In this document: one piece after another, positions 8,822 through 17,475 of the stretch | Position numbering within the stretch: the first letter of the stretch is position 1 | How the letters are laid out: every line of letters starts with the position of its first letter | Assembly (NCBI RefSeq): GCF_009828055.1 | Contig: NZ_WTYB01000001.1 | Span: 1,069,183 to 1,133,182, forward strand | DNA length: 64,000 nt | Direction of reading: 5' to 3' | From: Erythrobacter ramosus | Lineage (GTDB): Bacteria; Pseudomonadota; Alphaproteobacteria; Sphingomonadales; Sphingomonadaceae | Notes under the pieces: generated by a model | Told to the model about the DNA's origin: nothing | The model's input: the letters and a program-made list of their open reading frames with translations, nothing else | The model's database searches: none | Translations under genes and position numbers: made by a program

Positions 8822-9670
8822 ATGGGCAGTCAGACCAGCGCCATGAACGCTCAACCGGCCTCGCCGCGACACGCGCTTTTGCGCCGGATCATCATCGATC
8901 TGGCGGCGATGGCCGTGATCGGGGTGTTCCTCGCCATCATCGGCCCGTTCGGCAGTATCGCCGCCCCTCTGGCTGAGCGGTTGGTGACGTGGATCGGCTT
9001 CGCATGGCTCGGCTATGCCTGCTACCGCCCGATGCAGAGCGTGGCGAGCTGGGGGTCGCGGGTGCTGGCCTTGCCGCGCTGGAGTATGCTGGCGGCGACC
9101 TGTCTGGTGGGTACAGTGCCGATGACTATCGCGGTGCTGGCCATCAACCGGGAGCCGTTCGGCACGCTGGGCTGGCCCGGGCTCGAGGTGGTGATGGGCA
9201 CCTATTTTTCGGTGCTGGTGATCGGCGGGGCGATAACGGTGCTGTTCAATCTCGTGCAGGGCCCGCGCGAGCCGATTGCGGTGCCGCTCGTCGCGGCTCC
9301 ACAAACTGCCGAACTCGCCCCCGTTGCGACGACCGTTCCTGCAACCGCCCCGCTGCCCTCGAACCCTCTGCTTGACCAACTCCCCGCCGAACTCGGCAGC
9401 GCCATCATCGCGCTCGAGATGGAGGATCACTACCTGCGTGTGCACACAATGCTGGGATCGGCGCTGGTGCTGATGCGGCTGCGTGACGGGATTGCCTTGC
9501 TGGGCGATCTGGAGGGGATGCAGGTGCACCGCAGCTGGTGGGTGGCGCGCGAAGCGGTGGAGGATGTGGTGCGCGACGGGCGCAACATCCGCCTCAAACT
9601 GCCGCGCGGGTTGGAAGCCCCGGTCGCCCGCGCCAATGTCGCCGCCCTGCGGGACGCGCGCTGGATCTGA
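8822..9670 (+). CDS. membrane-anchored LytTR-type DNA-binding regulator
   Basis: About 282 residues. The N-terminal half has four hydrophobic helices (~23-45, 48-65, 80-100, 117-140). A Pro/Ala/Thr-rich linker (~150-180) leads to a C-terminal LytTR domain: LGSAIIALEMEDHYLRVHTMLGSALVLMRLRDGIALL, then MQVHRSWWV and NIRLKLPRGLEAPVARANVAAL. LytTR domains bind DNA direct repeats with a beta-fold. No receiver domain is present, so the membrane part is probably the sensor. Start uncertain: ATG codons at 8822 and 8843 are both possible and neither has a strong ribosome site. Confidence 0.85.
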   Translation: MGSQTSAMNAQPASPRHALLRRIIIDLAAMAVIGVFLAIIGPFGSIAAPLAERLVTWIGFAWLGYACYRPMQSVASWGSRVLALPRWSMLAATCLVGTVPMTIAVLAINREPFGTLGWPGLEVVMGTYFSVLVIGGAITVLFNLVQGPREPIAVPLVAAPQTAELAPVATTVPATAPLPSNPLLDQLPAELGSAIIALEMEDHYLRVHTMLGSALVLMRLRDGIALLGDLEGMQVHRSWWVAREAVEDVVRDGRNIRLKLPRGLEAPVARANVAALRDARWI

Positions 9671-9673
9671 CGG

Positions 9674-10294
9674 TCAGTCCGTGCGGCTGAACACGCACCA
9701 CGTGAACGCTTGGCGTGCCCCCCACGGAGTGATGTGTTCGTCGCGCCAGTCCGCCGCCAGCGTGAAGCCCGGCCCCAACTTCGCGGCCAGCCTGTCTGCG
9801 TCATAGCGTTCCACCGCCAGCCCGCTGCATTTCTCCGGCCCGTCGAGCGCAAAGGTGGCGATGATCACCAGCCCATCCGCCGCCAGCCCTTCACCCAGCG
9901 CCCGGACATAGGCGGCGCGCTGTTCAGGCGTGGTGAGGAAGTGGAACACCGCACGGTCGTGCCACACGTCATACCGCCGCGGCGGCTGCCATTCGGTGAT
10001 ATCGGCGACCTCCCATGCAACATTCGCGCTGGCCACACCCAGCCGCGCTTGTGCTGCGGCAAGCGCCGGTGCTGCGATGTCCAGCACGGTCACATCGCCC
10101 CACCCGCGTGCCAGCAAGGCATCGACCAGCGTCGAGGCGCCGCCGCCGATGTCGATCAGCGACTGTCCCGGTTCTGCGCCAAAGCGATCCAGCGCCAGCA
10201 GCGATTGTTCGGGCGTGGGTTGATACCAGCTGACGGCATTGGGTTGTTTGTCAGTGTAGACGGTGCGCCAGTGGCGCTCGCGTTCGCCAGTCAT
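9674..10294 (-). CDS. class I SAM-dependent methyltransferase
   Basis: A 206-residue protein starting at the ATG at 10294, preceded by AGGACACCCC. Motif I is LIDIGGGASTLVDALL (~45-60), the acidic motif II is VTVLDIA, and WHDRAVFHFLTTPEQRAAYV corresponds to the post-motif III region of small-molecule methyltransferases. The opening RHWRTVYTDKQPNAVSWYQ is typical of a widespread family often annotated simply as class I SAM methyltransferase and related to thiopurine or tellurite-type enzymes. The substrate cannot be inferred. It converges on the LytTR gene with only 3 bases between stop codons. Confidence 0.85.
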   Translation of the reverse strand: MTGERERHWRTVYTDKQPNAVSWYQPTPEQSLLALDRFGAEPGQSLIDIGGGASTLVDALLARGWGDVTVLDIAAPALAAAQARLGVASANVAWEVADITEWQPPRRYDVWHDRAVFHFLTTPEQRAAYVRALGEGLAADGLVIIATFALDGPEKCSGLAVERYDADRLAAKLGPGFTLAADWRDEHITPWGARQAFTWCVFSRTD

Positions 10295-10325
10295 GGGGGT
10301 GTCCTGTTTTGCGGCCGTATAACAC

Positions 10326-10360
10326 AAAAGGCCCCCGGCATTGCTACCGGAGGCCTTCTT
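10326..10360 (-). terminator. intrinsic terminator after katG
   Basis: Read on the minus strand, AAGGCCTCCGG and CCGGGGGCCTT form a GC-rich stem around an 8-base loop, followed by TTTTG. It sits about 18 bases after the katG stop codon. Confidence 0.8.
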
Positions 10361-10377
10361 GTTACGGGTCAGCTTGC

Positions 10378-12594
10378 TCAGTGATACTTGGCGTAGCTCA
10401 CGTCGAAGCGGTCCGCGTTCATCACCTTGTTCCAGGCCGAGATGAAGTCGCACACGAACTTGCCTTCATTCCCGCTCTCGGCATAGACCTCGGCCTGCGC
10501 ACGCAGCATCGAGTTTGAGCCGAAGACGAGATCGGTGCGGGTCGCGCGCCACTTTTCCGTGCCGGTGGCGCGGTCGGTGCCGACATATTCCTCGTCGCCG
10601 CTCTCATCCACAGGCGTCCACCGGGTGCCCATGTCGAGGAGGTTGCGGAAGAAGTCCGGCGTGAGCTTGCCCGGGGTTTCGGTCAGCACGCCGATGCGGT
10701 GGCCGTGATGCGCGTGATCGCTCACCGCACCCAGCGCGCGCATCCCGCCGACCAGCACGGTCAGTTCGGGGATCGACAGGCCCATCAGATGCGCCCGGTC
10801 GATCAGCATTTCCTCGGTACGGACCTGCGCTTTGGTCTTGAGGTAGTTGCGGAACCCATCCGCAAACGGCTCCATCGGCTCGAAGCTGGCCGCATCGGTG
10901 TGCTCGTCCGTGGCATCGCCGCGCCCGCCGAGGAACGGTACAGTCACGTCGAACCCGGCATCCTTCGCCGCCTTCTCGACCGCCGCGTTTCCGGCCGCCA
11001 CGATGGCATCGGCCATACTGAGGTTGCCGCGATGGGCCTCGATGGTGTCGAGCACCTTCGAAAGCTCCGCCGGATCATTGACCGCCCACGAACGCTGCGG
11101 CTCCAGCCGTACACGTGCGCCGTTGGCACCGCCGCGGTGGTCCGAATTGCGATAGGTCGAAGCCGAGGCCCAGGCCGCCTTGACCAGCTCGCGCACCGAA
11201 AGACCGCTGTTTAGGATCGCTTCCTTGAAGCGCGCCACTTCGGCTTCGGACGGGGTGGTGCCAGCCGGAACTGGGTCCATCCAGATCAGCGTTTCTTCCG
11301 GCACTTCCGGCCCGAGGTAGCGCACCTTGGGCCCCATGTCGCGGTGGCACAGCTTGAACCATGCACGCGCGAAGGCGTCATCCAGCTGTTCCGGGTGCGC
11401 CAGGAAGCGCTCGGAAATCTTGCGATATTCCGGGTCGTTCTTCAGCGCCATGTCGGCGGTGGTCATCATCGTCGGCACGCGCTTGTTGGGATCACGCGCG
11501 TCGGGAGCGAGATCTTCCGGATCGGGGTTGATCGGCGTCCACTGGTTGGCACCGGCGGGCGACTTCACCAGCTCGAAGTCATACTTGAACAGGATGCGGA
11601 AGTAATCGTGGCTCCACGCGGTCGGGTTGTTCGACCAGCTGCCCTCGATGCCCGAGGTGGTGATGTTGCCAGCGGCAATCTCGGCCTCGTCATTGAGCCA
11701 GCCGAAGCCTTGCAGGTGCAGGTCTTCGCTTTCTGGAGCGCCGCCGAAGGTGTCCGCCGGATGGGCGCCGTGGGCCTTGCCGAAAGCATGACCGCCTGCG
11801 GTGAGCGCGACGGTTTCCTCGTCATTCATCGCCATGCGAGCGAAGGTTTCGCGCATGTCGCGGGCCATGCCTTCGGGGTCATGCGGGTTGCCCTGCGGCC
11901 CTTCGGGATTGACGTAGATGAGGCCCATCTGGATCGCGGCCAGCGGGTTTTCGAGCGCCTTGCCTTCCTGCGCATTGATGCGGGTGGCAACGCCTTCATT
12001 GACCCATTGTTCTTCGGTGCCCCAATAGACGCTCTCAGGCTCAAACACGTCCGCACGGCCACCGCCGAAGCCGAACACCGGGCCGCCCATGCTTTCGATG
12101 GCGACATTGCCGGTGAGGATGAACAGGTCAGCCCAGCTGATGTTCTTCCCGTACTTCTGCTTGATCGGCCACAGCAAGCGGCGCGCCTTGTCGAGATTGC
12201 CGTTGTCGGGCCACGAATTGAGCGGAGCAAAGCGCTGCTGACCCGAGCCTGCACCGCCGCGCCCGTCACCGGTGCGATAGGTGCCCGCTGCGTGCCACGC
12301 CATGCGGATGAAGAACGGGCCGTAGTGGCCATAATCGGCGGGCCACCACGGCTGGCTGTCGGTCATCAGCGCGGTGAGATCGGCCTTGAGCGCCTTGTAA
12401 TCAAGCGCATTGAACGCCTCGGCGTAGTCGAAGTCCTCGCCATAGGGATTGGCGCTCTTGCCTTGCTCGGTCAGAATGTCGAGCTGCATCGCCTGCGGCC
12501 ACCAATCGCGGTTGGTGCGGCCCAGCAGATTGCGCGTGTCCATGCTGCCGTGGAAGGGGCAGCCGCCGCTGATATCTCCGGTTTTTGCATCCAT
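10378..12594 (-). CDS. katG: catalase-peroxidase
   Basis: A 738-residue bifunctional heme enzyme that removes hydrogen peroxide as catalase and peroxidase. The ATG at 12594 is spaced 8 bases from AGGAG; an ATG two codons earlier overlaps that site. Active-site residues are visible: Arg97, Trp100 and His101 in IRMAWHAAG, Tyr227 in LIYVNPEGP and Met254 in FARMAM (with Trp100, the Met-Tyr-Trp adduct of KatG), and proximal His269 in TAGGHAFG. The C-terminal heme-free duplicate domain is present, so the protein is full length. Its leader carries a repeated octamer (separate entry) and it is the predicted type of target for the sRNA at 56179. Confidence 0.97.
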   Translation of the reverse strand: MDAKTGDISGGCPFHGSMDTRNLLGRTNRDWWPQAMQLDILTEQGKSANPYGEDFDYAEAFNALDYKALKADLTALMTDSQPWWPADYGHYGPFFIRMAWHAAGTYRTGDGRGGAGSGQQRFAPLNSWPDNGNLDKARRLLWPIKQKYGKNISWADLFILTGNVAIESMGGPVFGFGGGRADVFEPESVYWGTEEQWVNEGVATRINAQEGKALENPLAAIQMGLIYVNPEGPQGNPHDPEGMARDMRETFARMAMNDEETVALTAGGHAFGKAHGAHPADTFGGAPESEDLHLQGFGWLNDEAEIAAGNITTSGIEGSWSNNPTAWSHDYFRILFKYDFELVKSPAGANQWTPINPDPEDLAPDARDPNKRVPTMMTTADMALKNDPEYRKISERFLAHPEQLDDAFARAWFKLCHRDMGPKVRYLGPEVPEETLIWMDPVPAGTTPSEAEVARFKEAILNSGLSVRELVKAAWASASTYRNSDHRGGANGARVRLEPQRSWAVNDPAELSKVLDTIEAHRGNLSMADAIVAAGNAAVEKAAKDAGFDVTVPFLGGRGDATDEHTDAASFEPMEPFADGFRNYLKTKAQVRTEEMLIDRAHLMGLSIPELTVLVGGMRALGAVSDHAHHGHRIGVLTETPGKLTPDFFRNLLDMGTRWTPVDESGDEEYVGTDRATGTEKWRATRTDLVFGSNSMLRAQAEVYAESGNEGKFVCDFISAWNKVMNADRFDVSYAKYH

Positions 12595-12679
12595 GATCAT
12601 CTCTCCTCTCAAATCCCAGACTCGTCCCTTGCGGGGGTCTATGGCGAGAAGATTACGCTTTCAGGATGGCGCGTCCAAT

Positions 12680-12718
12680 CGATTAATACGCGGTTTTTGA
12701 TTGAGTGAGGCGATTAAT
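12680..12718 (-). promoter_or_regulatory. direct octamer repeat upstream of katG
   Basis: CGATTAAT occurs at 12680-12687 and again at 12711-12718, 31 bases apart, three turns of DNA. The AATCGATT at 12678-12685 is also a palindrome. The location, 85-125 bases before the katG start, suits an activator such as a LysR-type peroxide sensor. This is inference; no OxyR gene lies in the window. Confidence 0.35.
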
Positions 12719-12720
12719 GG

Positions 12721-12826
12721 CCCTCGTCATTGCGAGCCGCGAAGCGGCGCGGCAATCCATGAACCGACTGTCGCAATTGGTGCGGCAGCGGGCCATGGAT
12801 TGCTTCGCTGCGCTCGCAATGACGAG
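12721..12826. repeat. palindromic intergenic element (CGTCATTGCGAG family)
   Basis: The outer arms CTCGTCATTGCGAGC (12723-12737) and GCTCGCAATGACGAG (12812-12826) are perfect inverted copies. Inner arms around GCAATCCATG and CATGGATTGC extend the fold. About 105 bases, no coding capacity. The right end is ATGACGAG, as in the elements ending at 17939 and 48556. Confidence 0.8.
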
Positions 12827-12861
12827 AGGGGCAGGTTCCCACGTGAGAACCTGCCCCTCTT
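12825..12861. terminator. strong hairpin between katG region and ahpF
   Basis: AGAGGGGCAGGTT (12825-12837) pairs with AACCTGCCCCTCT (12848-12860) around a 10-base loop. It lies 23 bases after the ahpF stop codon on the minus strand and abuts the palindromic element. A T-run is lacking on the minus strand, so termination efficiency is uncertain; it may instead protect the mRNA end. Confidence 0.55.
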
Positions 12862-12883
12862 ATTGAGACAATTTTGAACGCTG

Positions 12884-14473
12884 TTACGCCGCCTGCGCCA
12901 CTTTCTCGACCGGTTCATTCCGGATCAGGAAGTCGAACGCGCCGAGGCCCGCTTTTGCGCCTTCGCCCATCGCGACCACGATCTGCTTGTGCGGCACGGT
13001 GGTGCAATCGCCTGCGGCATAGATGCCGGGGATGTTGGTTGCGCCGTGGTCGTCGATCACGATCTCGCCGTGCTTGCTGAGCTCCAGCCCTGTTTCGCGC
13101 AGCCATTCGGTGTTCGGCACAAGGCCGATCTGCACGAACACGCCTTCCAGCGTGATCCGGCGTTCCTCGCCATTGGCGCGGTTCTTGACCACCAGCCCGT
13201 TCACGCGCGTGCCATCGCCCAACACTTCGGTGGTTTGGCCGTTGGTGATGATCTCGACGTTCGGCATCGAGCGCAGCTTGCGCTGGAGCACCTCATCCGC
13301 GCGCAGCTTCACGTCGAATTCGATCAACGTCACATGGCCGACGATCCCGGCAAGGTCGATCGCCGCTTCGACGCCGGAGTTGCCGCCGCCGATCACCGCG
13401 ATGCGCTTGCCCTTGAACAGCGGGCCGTCGCAGTGCGGGCAGTATGCCACGCCCTTGTTGCGATATTCGGCCTCACCCGGCACGCCGAGGTTGCGCCAGC
13501 GTGCGCCGGTGGAGAGGATCAGCGAACGGGCCTTGAGGCTCGCGCCGTTGGCCATCACCACCTCGTGATAACCGCCGACGTCCTTGGCGCTGCGCAGTTC
13601 GACCGCGCGGGCGAGGTCCATCAGGTCGATTTCATATTCGCCGACGTGCTTCTTGAGGCTGTCGGTCAGCTTCGGCCCTTCGGTGTAAGAGGTGCCGGGA
13701 AGGTTCTCGATCCCGAGCGTGTCCATCAGCTGACCGCCAAAGCGTTCCGCTGCGATCCCCGTGCTGAAGCCCTTGCGCGCGGTATAGACCGCCGCCGCCG
13801 CACCAGCGGGGCCGCCGCCGATCACGAGCACTTCGAACGGTGCCTTGGCAGCCAACTTCTCGGCCTGTTTGGCATCGGCGTTCTTGTCGAGCTTCGACAG
13901 AATTTCAGCGAGTTCCATCTTGCCGTTATAGAACGGCTGCCCGTTGAGGAAGGTCGCTGGGACCGCCATAATGTCGCGCGCCTCGACTTCGCTCTGGAAG
14001 GTGCCGCCTTCGATCAGCGTCGCCGTGATGCGCGGGTTCTCGAGCGCCATCAGCGTCAATGCCTGCACCACATCAGGGCAGTTGTGGCAGCTCAGCGAGA
14101 AGAACATCTCGAAATGGAAATCGCCTTCCAGCGCGCGGACCTGCTCGATCAGGTCTGCGTCGACCTTGGGCGGGTGACCGCCGGCCCACAGCAAGGCGAG
14201 CACCAGCGAGGTGAACTCATGGCCCATCGGCAGGCCGGCAAACCGCACCCACTTTTCCGCGTCGCTCGCGCGGCGGATTACGAAGCTCGGCTTGCGATCA
14301 TCGGTGCCGTCGAAACGCGCGGTGACGAGGTCGTGGAGCGATGCGATCTGTTCAATCAGCTGACGGGTCTGGCGCGACTTCTCGCTGTCATCGAGCGAGG
14401 CGACCAGTTCGATGCCCTCGCGCAGATTGCCGAGATAGGTCTTGAGCTGGGCCTGCATGGCGGCGTCGAGCAT
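12884..14473 (-). CDS. ahpF: alkyl hydroperoxide reductase subunit F
   Basis: A 529-residue flavoprotein that passes electrons from NADH to AhpC. It has the expected order: two N-terminal thioredoxin-like folds with a redox CxxC in SLSCHNCPD (~130), an FAD-binding [17 protein letters not shown] (~220), the thioredoxin-reductase-type redox CxxC in YCPHCDG (~345), NAD-binding [16 protein letters not shown], and the closing FAD motif IYAAGDCT. Length matches family. It lies downstream of ahpC in the same direction, separated by 215 bases that contain a long hairpin. Confidence 0.96.
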   Translation of the reverse strand: MLDAAMQAQLKTYLGNLREGIELVASLDDSEKSRQTRQLIEQIASLHDLVTARFDGTDDRKPSFVIRRASDAEKWVRFAGLPMGHEFTSLVLALLWAGGHPPKVDADLIEQVRALEGDFHFEMFFSLSCHNCPDVVQALTLMALENPRITATLIEGGTFQSEVEARDIMAVPATFLNGQPFYNGKMELAEILSKLDKNADAKQAEKLAAKAPFEVLVIGGGPAGAAAAVYTARKGFSTGIAAERFGGQLMDTLGIENLPGTSYTEGPKLTDSLKKHVGEYEIDLMDLARAVELRSAKDVGGYHEVVMANGASLKARSLILSTGARWRNLGVPGEAEYRNKGVAYCPHCDGPLFKGKRIAVIGGGNSGVEAAIDLAGIVGHVTLIEFDVKLRADEVLQRKLRSMPNVEIITNGQTTEVLGDGTRVNGLVVKNRANGEERRITLEGVFVQIGLVPNTEWLRETGLELSKHGEIVIDDHGATNIPGIYAAGDCTTVPHKQIVVAMGEGAKAGLGAFDFLIRNEPVEKVAQAA

Positions 14474-14535
14474 GGTGTTTCCTCCGGGCGCGGATGATCG
14501 CGCGAGAAATGGTCTGATCCGTGTTCAGGCAACGC

Positions 14536-14593
14536 GGGACCGGATGATCGCCTGCCCCGATCAGGGGGAGAAGGGGCGGGCACATCCGGTCCC
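14536..14593 (-). other. long intercistronic hairpin between ahpC and ahpF
   Basis: GGGACCGGATG (14536-14546) pairs with CATCCGGTCCC (14583-14593), and inside that GCCTGCCCC (14550-14558) pairs with GGGGCGGGC (14573-14581) with one wobble. The stem of about 20 pairs has no T-run. It may reduce or separate ahpF expression from that of the more abundant AhpC. Confidence 0.6.
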
Positions 14594-14688
14594 GGTCACG
14601 ACCCGAGGGCATCAAGCCGCTCGGGATTTGTCAGTCAGCGCAGGGCGTGGGGGAGGGGGGAAGCCCCGCGCTGACCGAAAGGGTAGGC

Positions 14689-15255
14689 TTAGATCTTGCC
14701 GACGAGGTCGAGCGAAGGAGCGAGCGTGTCGCCGCCTTCTTCCCACGCCGCCGGGCAAACCTGACCGGGATTGGCGCGCACATACTGGGCGGCCTTGATC
14801 TTGCGGGTCAGTTCGTTGGCATTGCGACCGACGCCTTCGCAGGTGATTTCCATGATCTGGATCACGCCGTCCGGATCGACCACGAAGGTCGCACGGTCAG
14901 CCAGGCCAACGCCTTCGCGCAGCACGCCGAAGTTGTTCGACAGCACGTGGTTCTGGTCGCCGAGGAACGGGAAGGTCAGCTTGCTGATCTTGTCCGAGAA
15001 ATCGTGCCAGGCCTTGTGGCTGAAGTGCGTGTCGGTGCTGACGGCATAGACTTCGACGCCCATCGCCTGAAGCTGGCCGTACTTTTCGCCCATGTCTTCC
15101 AGCTCGGTCGGGCAGACGAAGGTCCAGTCAGCCGGGTAGAAGAAGAACACCGACCACTTGCCGGCGAGATCGGCGTCGGTGACGTCGAAGAAGTCCTTGC
15201 CGGCCTGGAATGCGGTCGCCTTGAACGGCTGGAGGGTCGAACCGATGATACCCAT
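14689..15255 (-). CDS. ahpC: alkyl hydroperoxide reductase subunit C (typical 2-Cys peroxiredoxin)
   Basis: A 188-residue peroxiredoxin that reduces hydrogen peroxide and organic peroxides and is recycled by AhpF. The ATG at 15255 follows AAAGGAC and begins the conserved [16 protein letters not shown]. The peroxidatic Cys48 lies in FVCPTE and the resolving Cys167 in QVCPAAW; YPADWTF and [22 protein letters not shown] are family hallmarks. It is the first gene of the ahpC-ahpF pair. Confidence 0.97.
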   Translation of the reverse strand: MGIIGSTLQPFKATAFQAGKDFFDVTDADLAGKWSVFFFYPADWTFVCPTELEDMGEKYGQLQAMGVEVYAVSTDTHFSHKAWHDFSDKISKLTFPFLGDQNHVLSNNFGVLREGVGLADRATFVVDPDGVIQIMEITCEGVGRNANELTRKIKAAQYVRANPGQVCPAAWEEGGDTLAPSLDLVGKI

Positions 15256-15348
15256 GGGAGTTTGTCCTTTTTGATTGGGTTGAGAGGTTGGGGTTGAAAC
15301 TGATGCTGCCCAAATAGGGATTATTGCGCTGCACAAAAGTGGATTGTT

Positions 15349-15365
15349 GCGATTGCACAAATCGC
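15349..15365. promoter_or_regulatory. 17-bp inverted repeat upstream of ahpC, likely regulator site
   Basis: GCGATTGCACAAATCGC is a perfect GCGATT-N5-AATCGC inverted repeat about 95 bases before the ahpC start, in an AT-richer leader. LysR-type activators such as OxyR bind interrupted palindromes of this size. The identity of the regulator is inferred from the target gene only. Confidence 0.45.
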
Positions 15366-15415
15366 TTTTCTCAATCGTAGAGACGGGAACCAATCGGATT
15401 TGCCGAAATTACGGC

Positions 15416-15500
15416 TCCCCACCCCGGGCTTGACCCGGGGCCCAGCTACCTTTGGGGTGACGATGAAAAGCGGGCCCCCGGGTCAAGCCCGGGGCGGGGG
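15416..15500. repeat. palindromic intergenic element (CCCGGGCTTGACCCGGG family), copy 1
   Basis: CCCCGGGCTTGACCCGGGG at 15422-15440 and CCCCGGGTCAAGCCCGGGG at 15476-15494 are perfect 19-base inverted copies; each arm is itself self-complementary. The centre contains GCTACCTTTG and GAAAAGC, both also present in the copy at 52333. It lies just after the aroC stop codon. Confidence 0.8.
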
Positions 15501-15516
15501 GAAGTGGGCGCGACCG

Positions 15517-16587
15517 CTAACCCACCTGCCCGCGGTGCAGCAGCTTGTGGTCGGCCAGCACCAGCGCCATCATCGCCTCGACGACAGGCGTGCCGCGGAT
15601 GCCGACGCAGGGGTCGTGGCGGCCTTTCGTGACCACTTCCACCGCCTCACCCGCCGAATTGATCGACTCTACCGGGGTGAGGATTGACGAGGTCGGCTTG
15701 AACGCCACGCGGCACACCACCGGCTGCCCTGTCGAAATGCCGCCAGCCGTGCCGCCCGCGTGGTTGCTGGCGTAGAGCGGTGTGCCATCCGGGCCGGGCC
15801 GCATCCGGTCGGCATTCTCTTCGCCGGTCAGGCGCGCGGCTTCGAAGCCGTCGCCGATCTCGACGCCCTTGACCGCATTGATGCTCATCATCGCGGCGGC
15901 GAGGTCGCTGTCGAGCTTGGCATAGATCGGTGCGCCCCAGCCTGCTGGGACGCCGGTGGCGACGCACTCCACAATCGCGCCGAGGGACGATCCGGCCTTT
16001 CGTGCGGCATCGACCTTCTCTTCCCAGCGCTTGGCGGCTTCGGGGTCGGGGCAGAAGAACGGGTTGTTCGCGATCTCGGCATAGTCGATCCGCGCCGGAT
16101 CAATCCGGTCACCGCCCAGCTCGCACACATAGGCGGTGATGGTGACCTCCGGGATCACCAACCGCGCCACTGCGCCCGCCGCGACGCGCGCTGCCGTCTC
16201 GCGTGCGCTCGACCGCCCGCCGCCGCGATAGTCGCGGATGCCGTATTTGGCGTCATAGGCGTAATCGGCATGGCCCGGGCGGTAGCTTTGGGCGATCTCG
16301 CTGTAGTCCTTCGACCGCTGATCGGTGTTCTCGATCATCAGGCTGATCGGCGTGCCGGTGGTCCTGCCCTCGAACACGCCCGAGAGGATCCGCACCAGAT
16401 CATCTTCGCGCCGCTGCGTGGTGAAGCGGCTGGTGCCGGGCTTGCGGGCGTCCATGAAGGGCTGGATGAAGTCCTCGCAGATGGCGAGCCCCGGCGGGCA
16501 CCCGTCGACGACCGCGCCCAGCGCAGGCCCATGACTTTCGCCCCAAGTGGTAAAGCGCAGCACGCGCCCAAAGGTGTTCCAGCTCAT
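15517..16587 (-). CDS. aroC: chorismate synthase
   Basis: A 356-residue FMN-dependent enzyme that converts EPSP to chorismate, the last common step of aromatic amino-acid synthesis. Signatures are visible: [19 protein letters not shown] (~16-34, the first family signature), [29 protein letters not shown] (second) and the C-terminal RGTPVVEAM. The start ATG at 16587 gives the standard [20 protein letters not shown] opening. Same pathway as pheA at 42677 in this window, but unlinked. Confidence 0.97.
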   Translation of the reverse strand: MSWNTFGRVLRFTTWGESHGPALGAVVDGCPPGLAICEDFIQPFMDARKPGTSRFTTQRREDDLVRILSGVFEGRTTGTPISLMIENTDQRSKDYSEIAQSYRPGHADYAYDAKYGIRDYRGGGRSSARETAARVAAGAVARLVIPEVTITAYVCELGGDRIDPARIDYAEIANNPFFCPDPEAAKRWEEKVDAARKAGSSLGAIVECVATGVPAGWGAPIYAKLDSDLAAAMMSINAVKGVEIGDGFEAARLTGEENADRMRPGPDGTPLYASNHAGGTAGGISTGQPVVCRVAFKPTSSILTPVESINSAGEAVEVVTKGRHDPCVGIRGTPVVEAMMALVLADHKLLHRGQVG

Positions 16588-16640
16588 GGGGGCGGTTCTT
16601 TACCCGATCTCCCGTTCGTGTCGAGCGCGCGGCGTCATTT

Positions 16641-16775
16641 GGTTCGCGCCAAGTCGCCAAGGTGCCAAGAGCTTGTCCTTGCGGCGGAGCCGCTTCCTTG
16701 CAATCGGAAGCATGGAAAGATTGGGGCTGCGCCCGAGCACTGCCTGCTTGGCTTCTTGGCGACTTGGCGCGAACC
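16641..16775. repeat. palindromic intergenic element upstream of ruvA
   Basis: A 21-base sequence at 16641-16661 (beginning GGTTCGCGCCAAGTCG) is repeated as a perfect inverted copy at 16755-16775 (ending ACTTGGCGCGAACC). About 135 bases in all, with smaller hairpins such as GCGGCGGAGCCGC inside. It fills most of the aroC-ruvA spacer and ends 73 bases before ruvA. No other copy is in the window. Confidence 0.75.
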
Positions 16776-16848
16776 CGCTTCGCATCCTGCTGCGGACAAG
16801 GCGCAGGGGTGGCTGGTCAAAGCGCTCCGCGTCGGGCAAGAACAAACC

Positions 16849-17457
16849 ATGATTGCAAAGCTCTCAGGCAGGCTCGATGCGACCGGTGAGGACTGGGCCG
16901 TGGTCGATGTCGGCGGGGTCGGCTACCTCGTCCACTGCTCCAGCCGCACGCTCGCCGCGCTGGGTGAGGTGGGAGAGGGTTGCACCGTCCACACGCAATT
17001 GCAGGTGAGCGAGAACGACATGCGCCTGCTCGGCTTCGCCGACAGCGCCGAGCGGGACTGGTTCCGGCTGCTCACCGGCGTACAGGGCGTGGGGAGCAAG
17101 GTGGCGCTGGCGATCCTCTCCGCGCTGTCGACCGGAGACCTGCGCGACGCCTGCGGCAAGGGCGACGCCGCGATGGTCGCCCGCGCGCAGGGCGTGGGGC
17201 CGAAGCTGGCGGGGCGGATCGTCAATGAACTGAAAGACAAGGCGGGCGGGATGCCGGGCGGAAGCGGCGGCTTTGCGGCTGGCGTGGCGGCGGCTCCCGC
17301 AGGCAGCAAGGGCGCGGACGCGGCGAGTGCGCTGGAGAACCTCGGGTTCAAGCCTGCGGTCGCTGCGCAGGCCGTGGCGCGCGCGCTTGAGGAACTGGGC
17401 GATGGCGCAAGCGAGGGCGACCTCATTCGCGTAGCGCTGAAGAAGGCGGCAGGGTGA
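16849..17457 (+). CDS. ruvA: Holliday junction branch-migration protein RuvA
   Basis: A 202-residue protein that binds four-way DNA junctions as a tetramer and recruits RuvB. The ATG at 16849 gives the standard MIAKLSGRLDATGEDWAVVDVGGVGYLVHCS opening; the frame runs far upstream, but that part is antisense to aroC. The OB-fold N-terminus is followed by helix-hairpin-helix motifs (GVQGVGSKVALAILSAL, AQGVGPKLAGRIVNELKDK), then a Gly/Ala linker and the C-terminal domain III (SALENLGFKPAVAAQAV) that contacts RuvB. ruvB follows, but only after an inserted 464-base cassette. Confidence 0.96.
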   Translation: MIAKLSGRLDATGEDWAVVDVGGVGYLVHCSSRTLAALGEVGEGCTVHTQLQVSENDMRLLGFADSAERDWFRLLTGVQGVGSKVALAILSALSTGDLRDACGKGDAAMVARAQGVGPKLAGRIVNELKDKAGGMPGGSGGFAAGVAAAPAGSKGADAASALENLGFKPAVAAQAVARALEELGDGASEGDLIRVALKKAAG

Positions 17458-17475
17458 TGGTCATTGCCCAACACC

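Noticed and set aside
12600..12660. Base pairing between the katG leader and the C-rich sRNA loop
   Set aside because: Only about five consecutive complementary bases (GGACG with CGTCC) were found by eye, no better than chance; kept as a test, not as evidence.
11344..14497. Long plus-strand open frames opposite katG and ahpF
   Set aside because: Both are antisense shadows of genes with intact catalytic residues; no ribosome sites or family motifs.
15760..16848. N-terminal extension of ruvA by ~360 residues
   Set aside because: The extension is antisense to aroC and the conserved RuvA start is at 16849.
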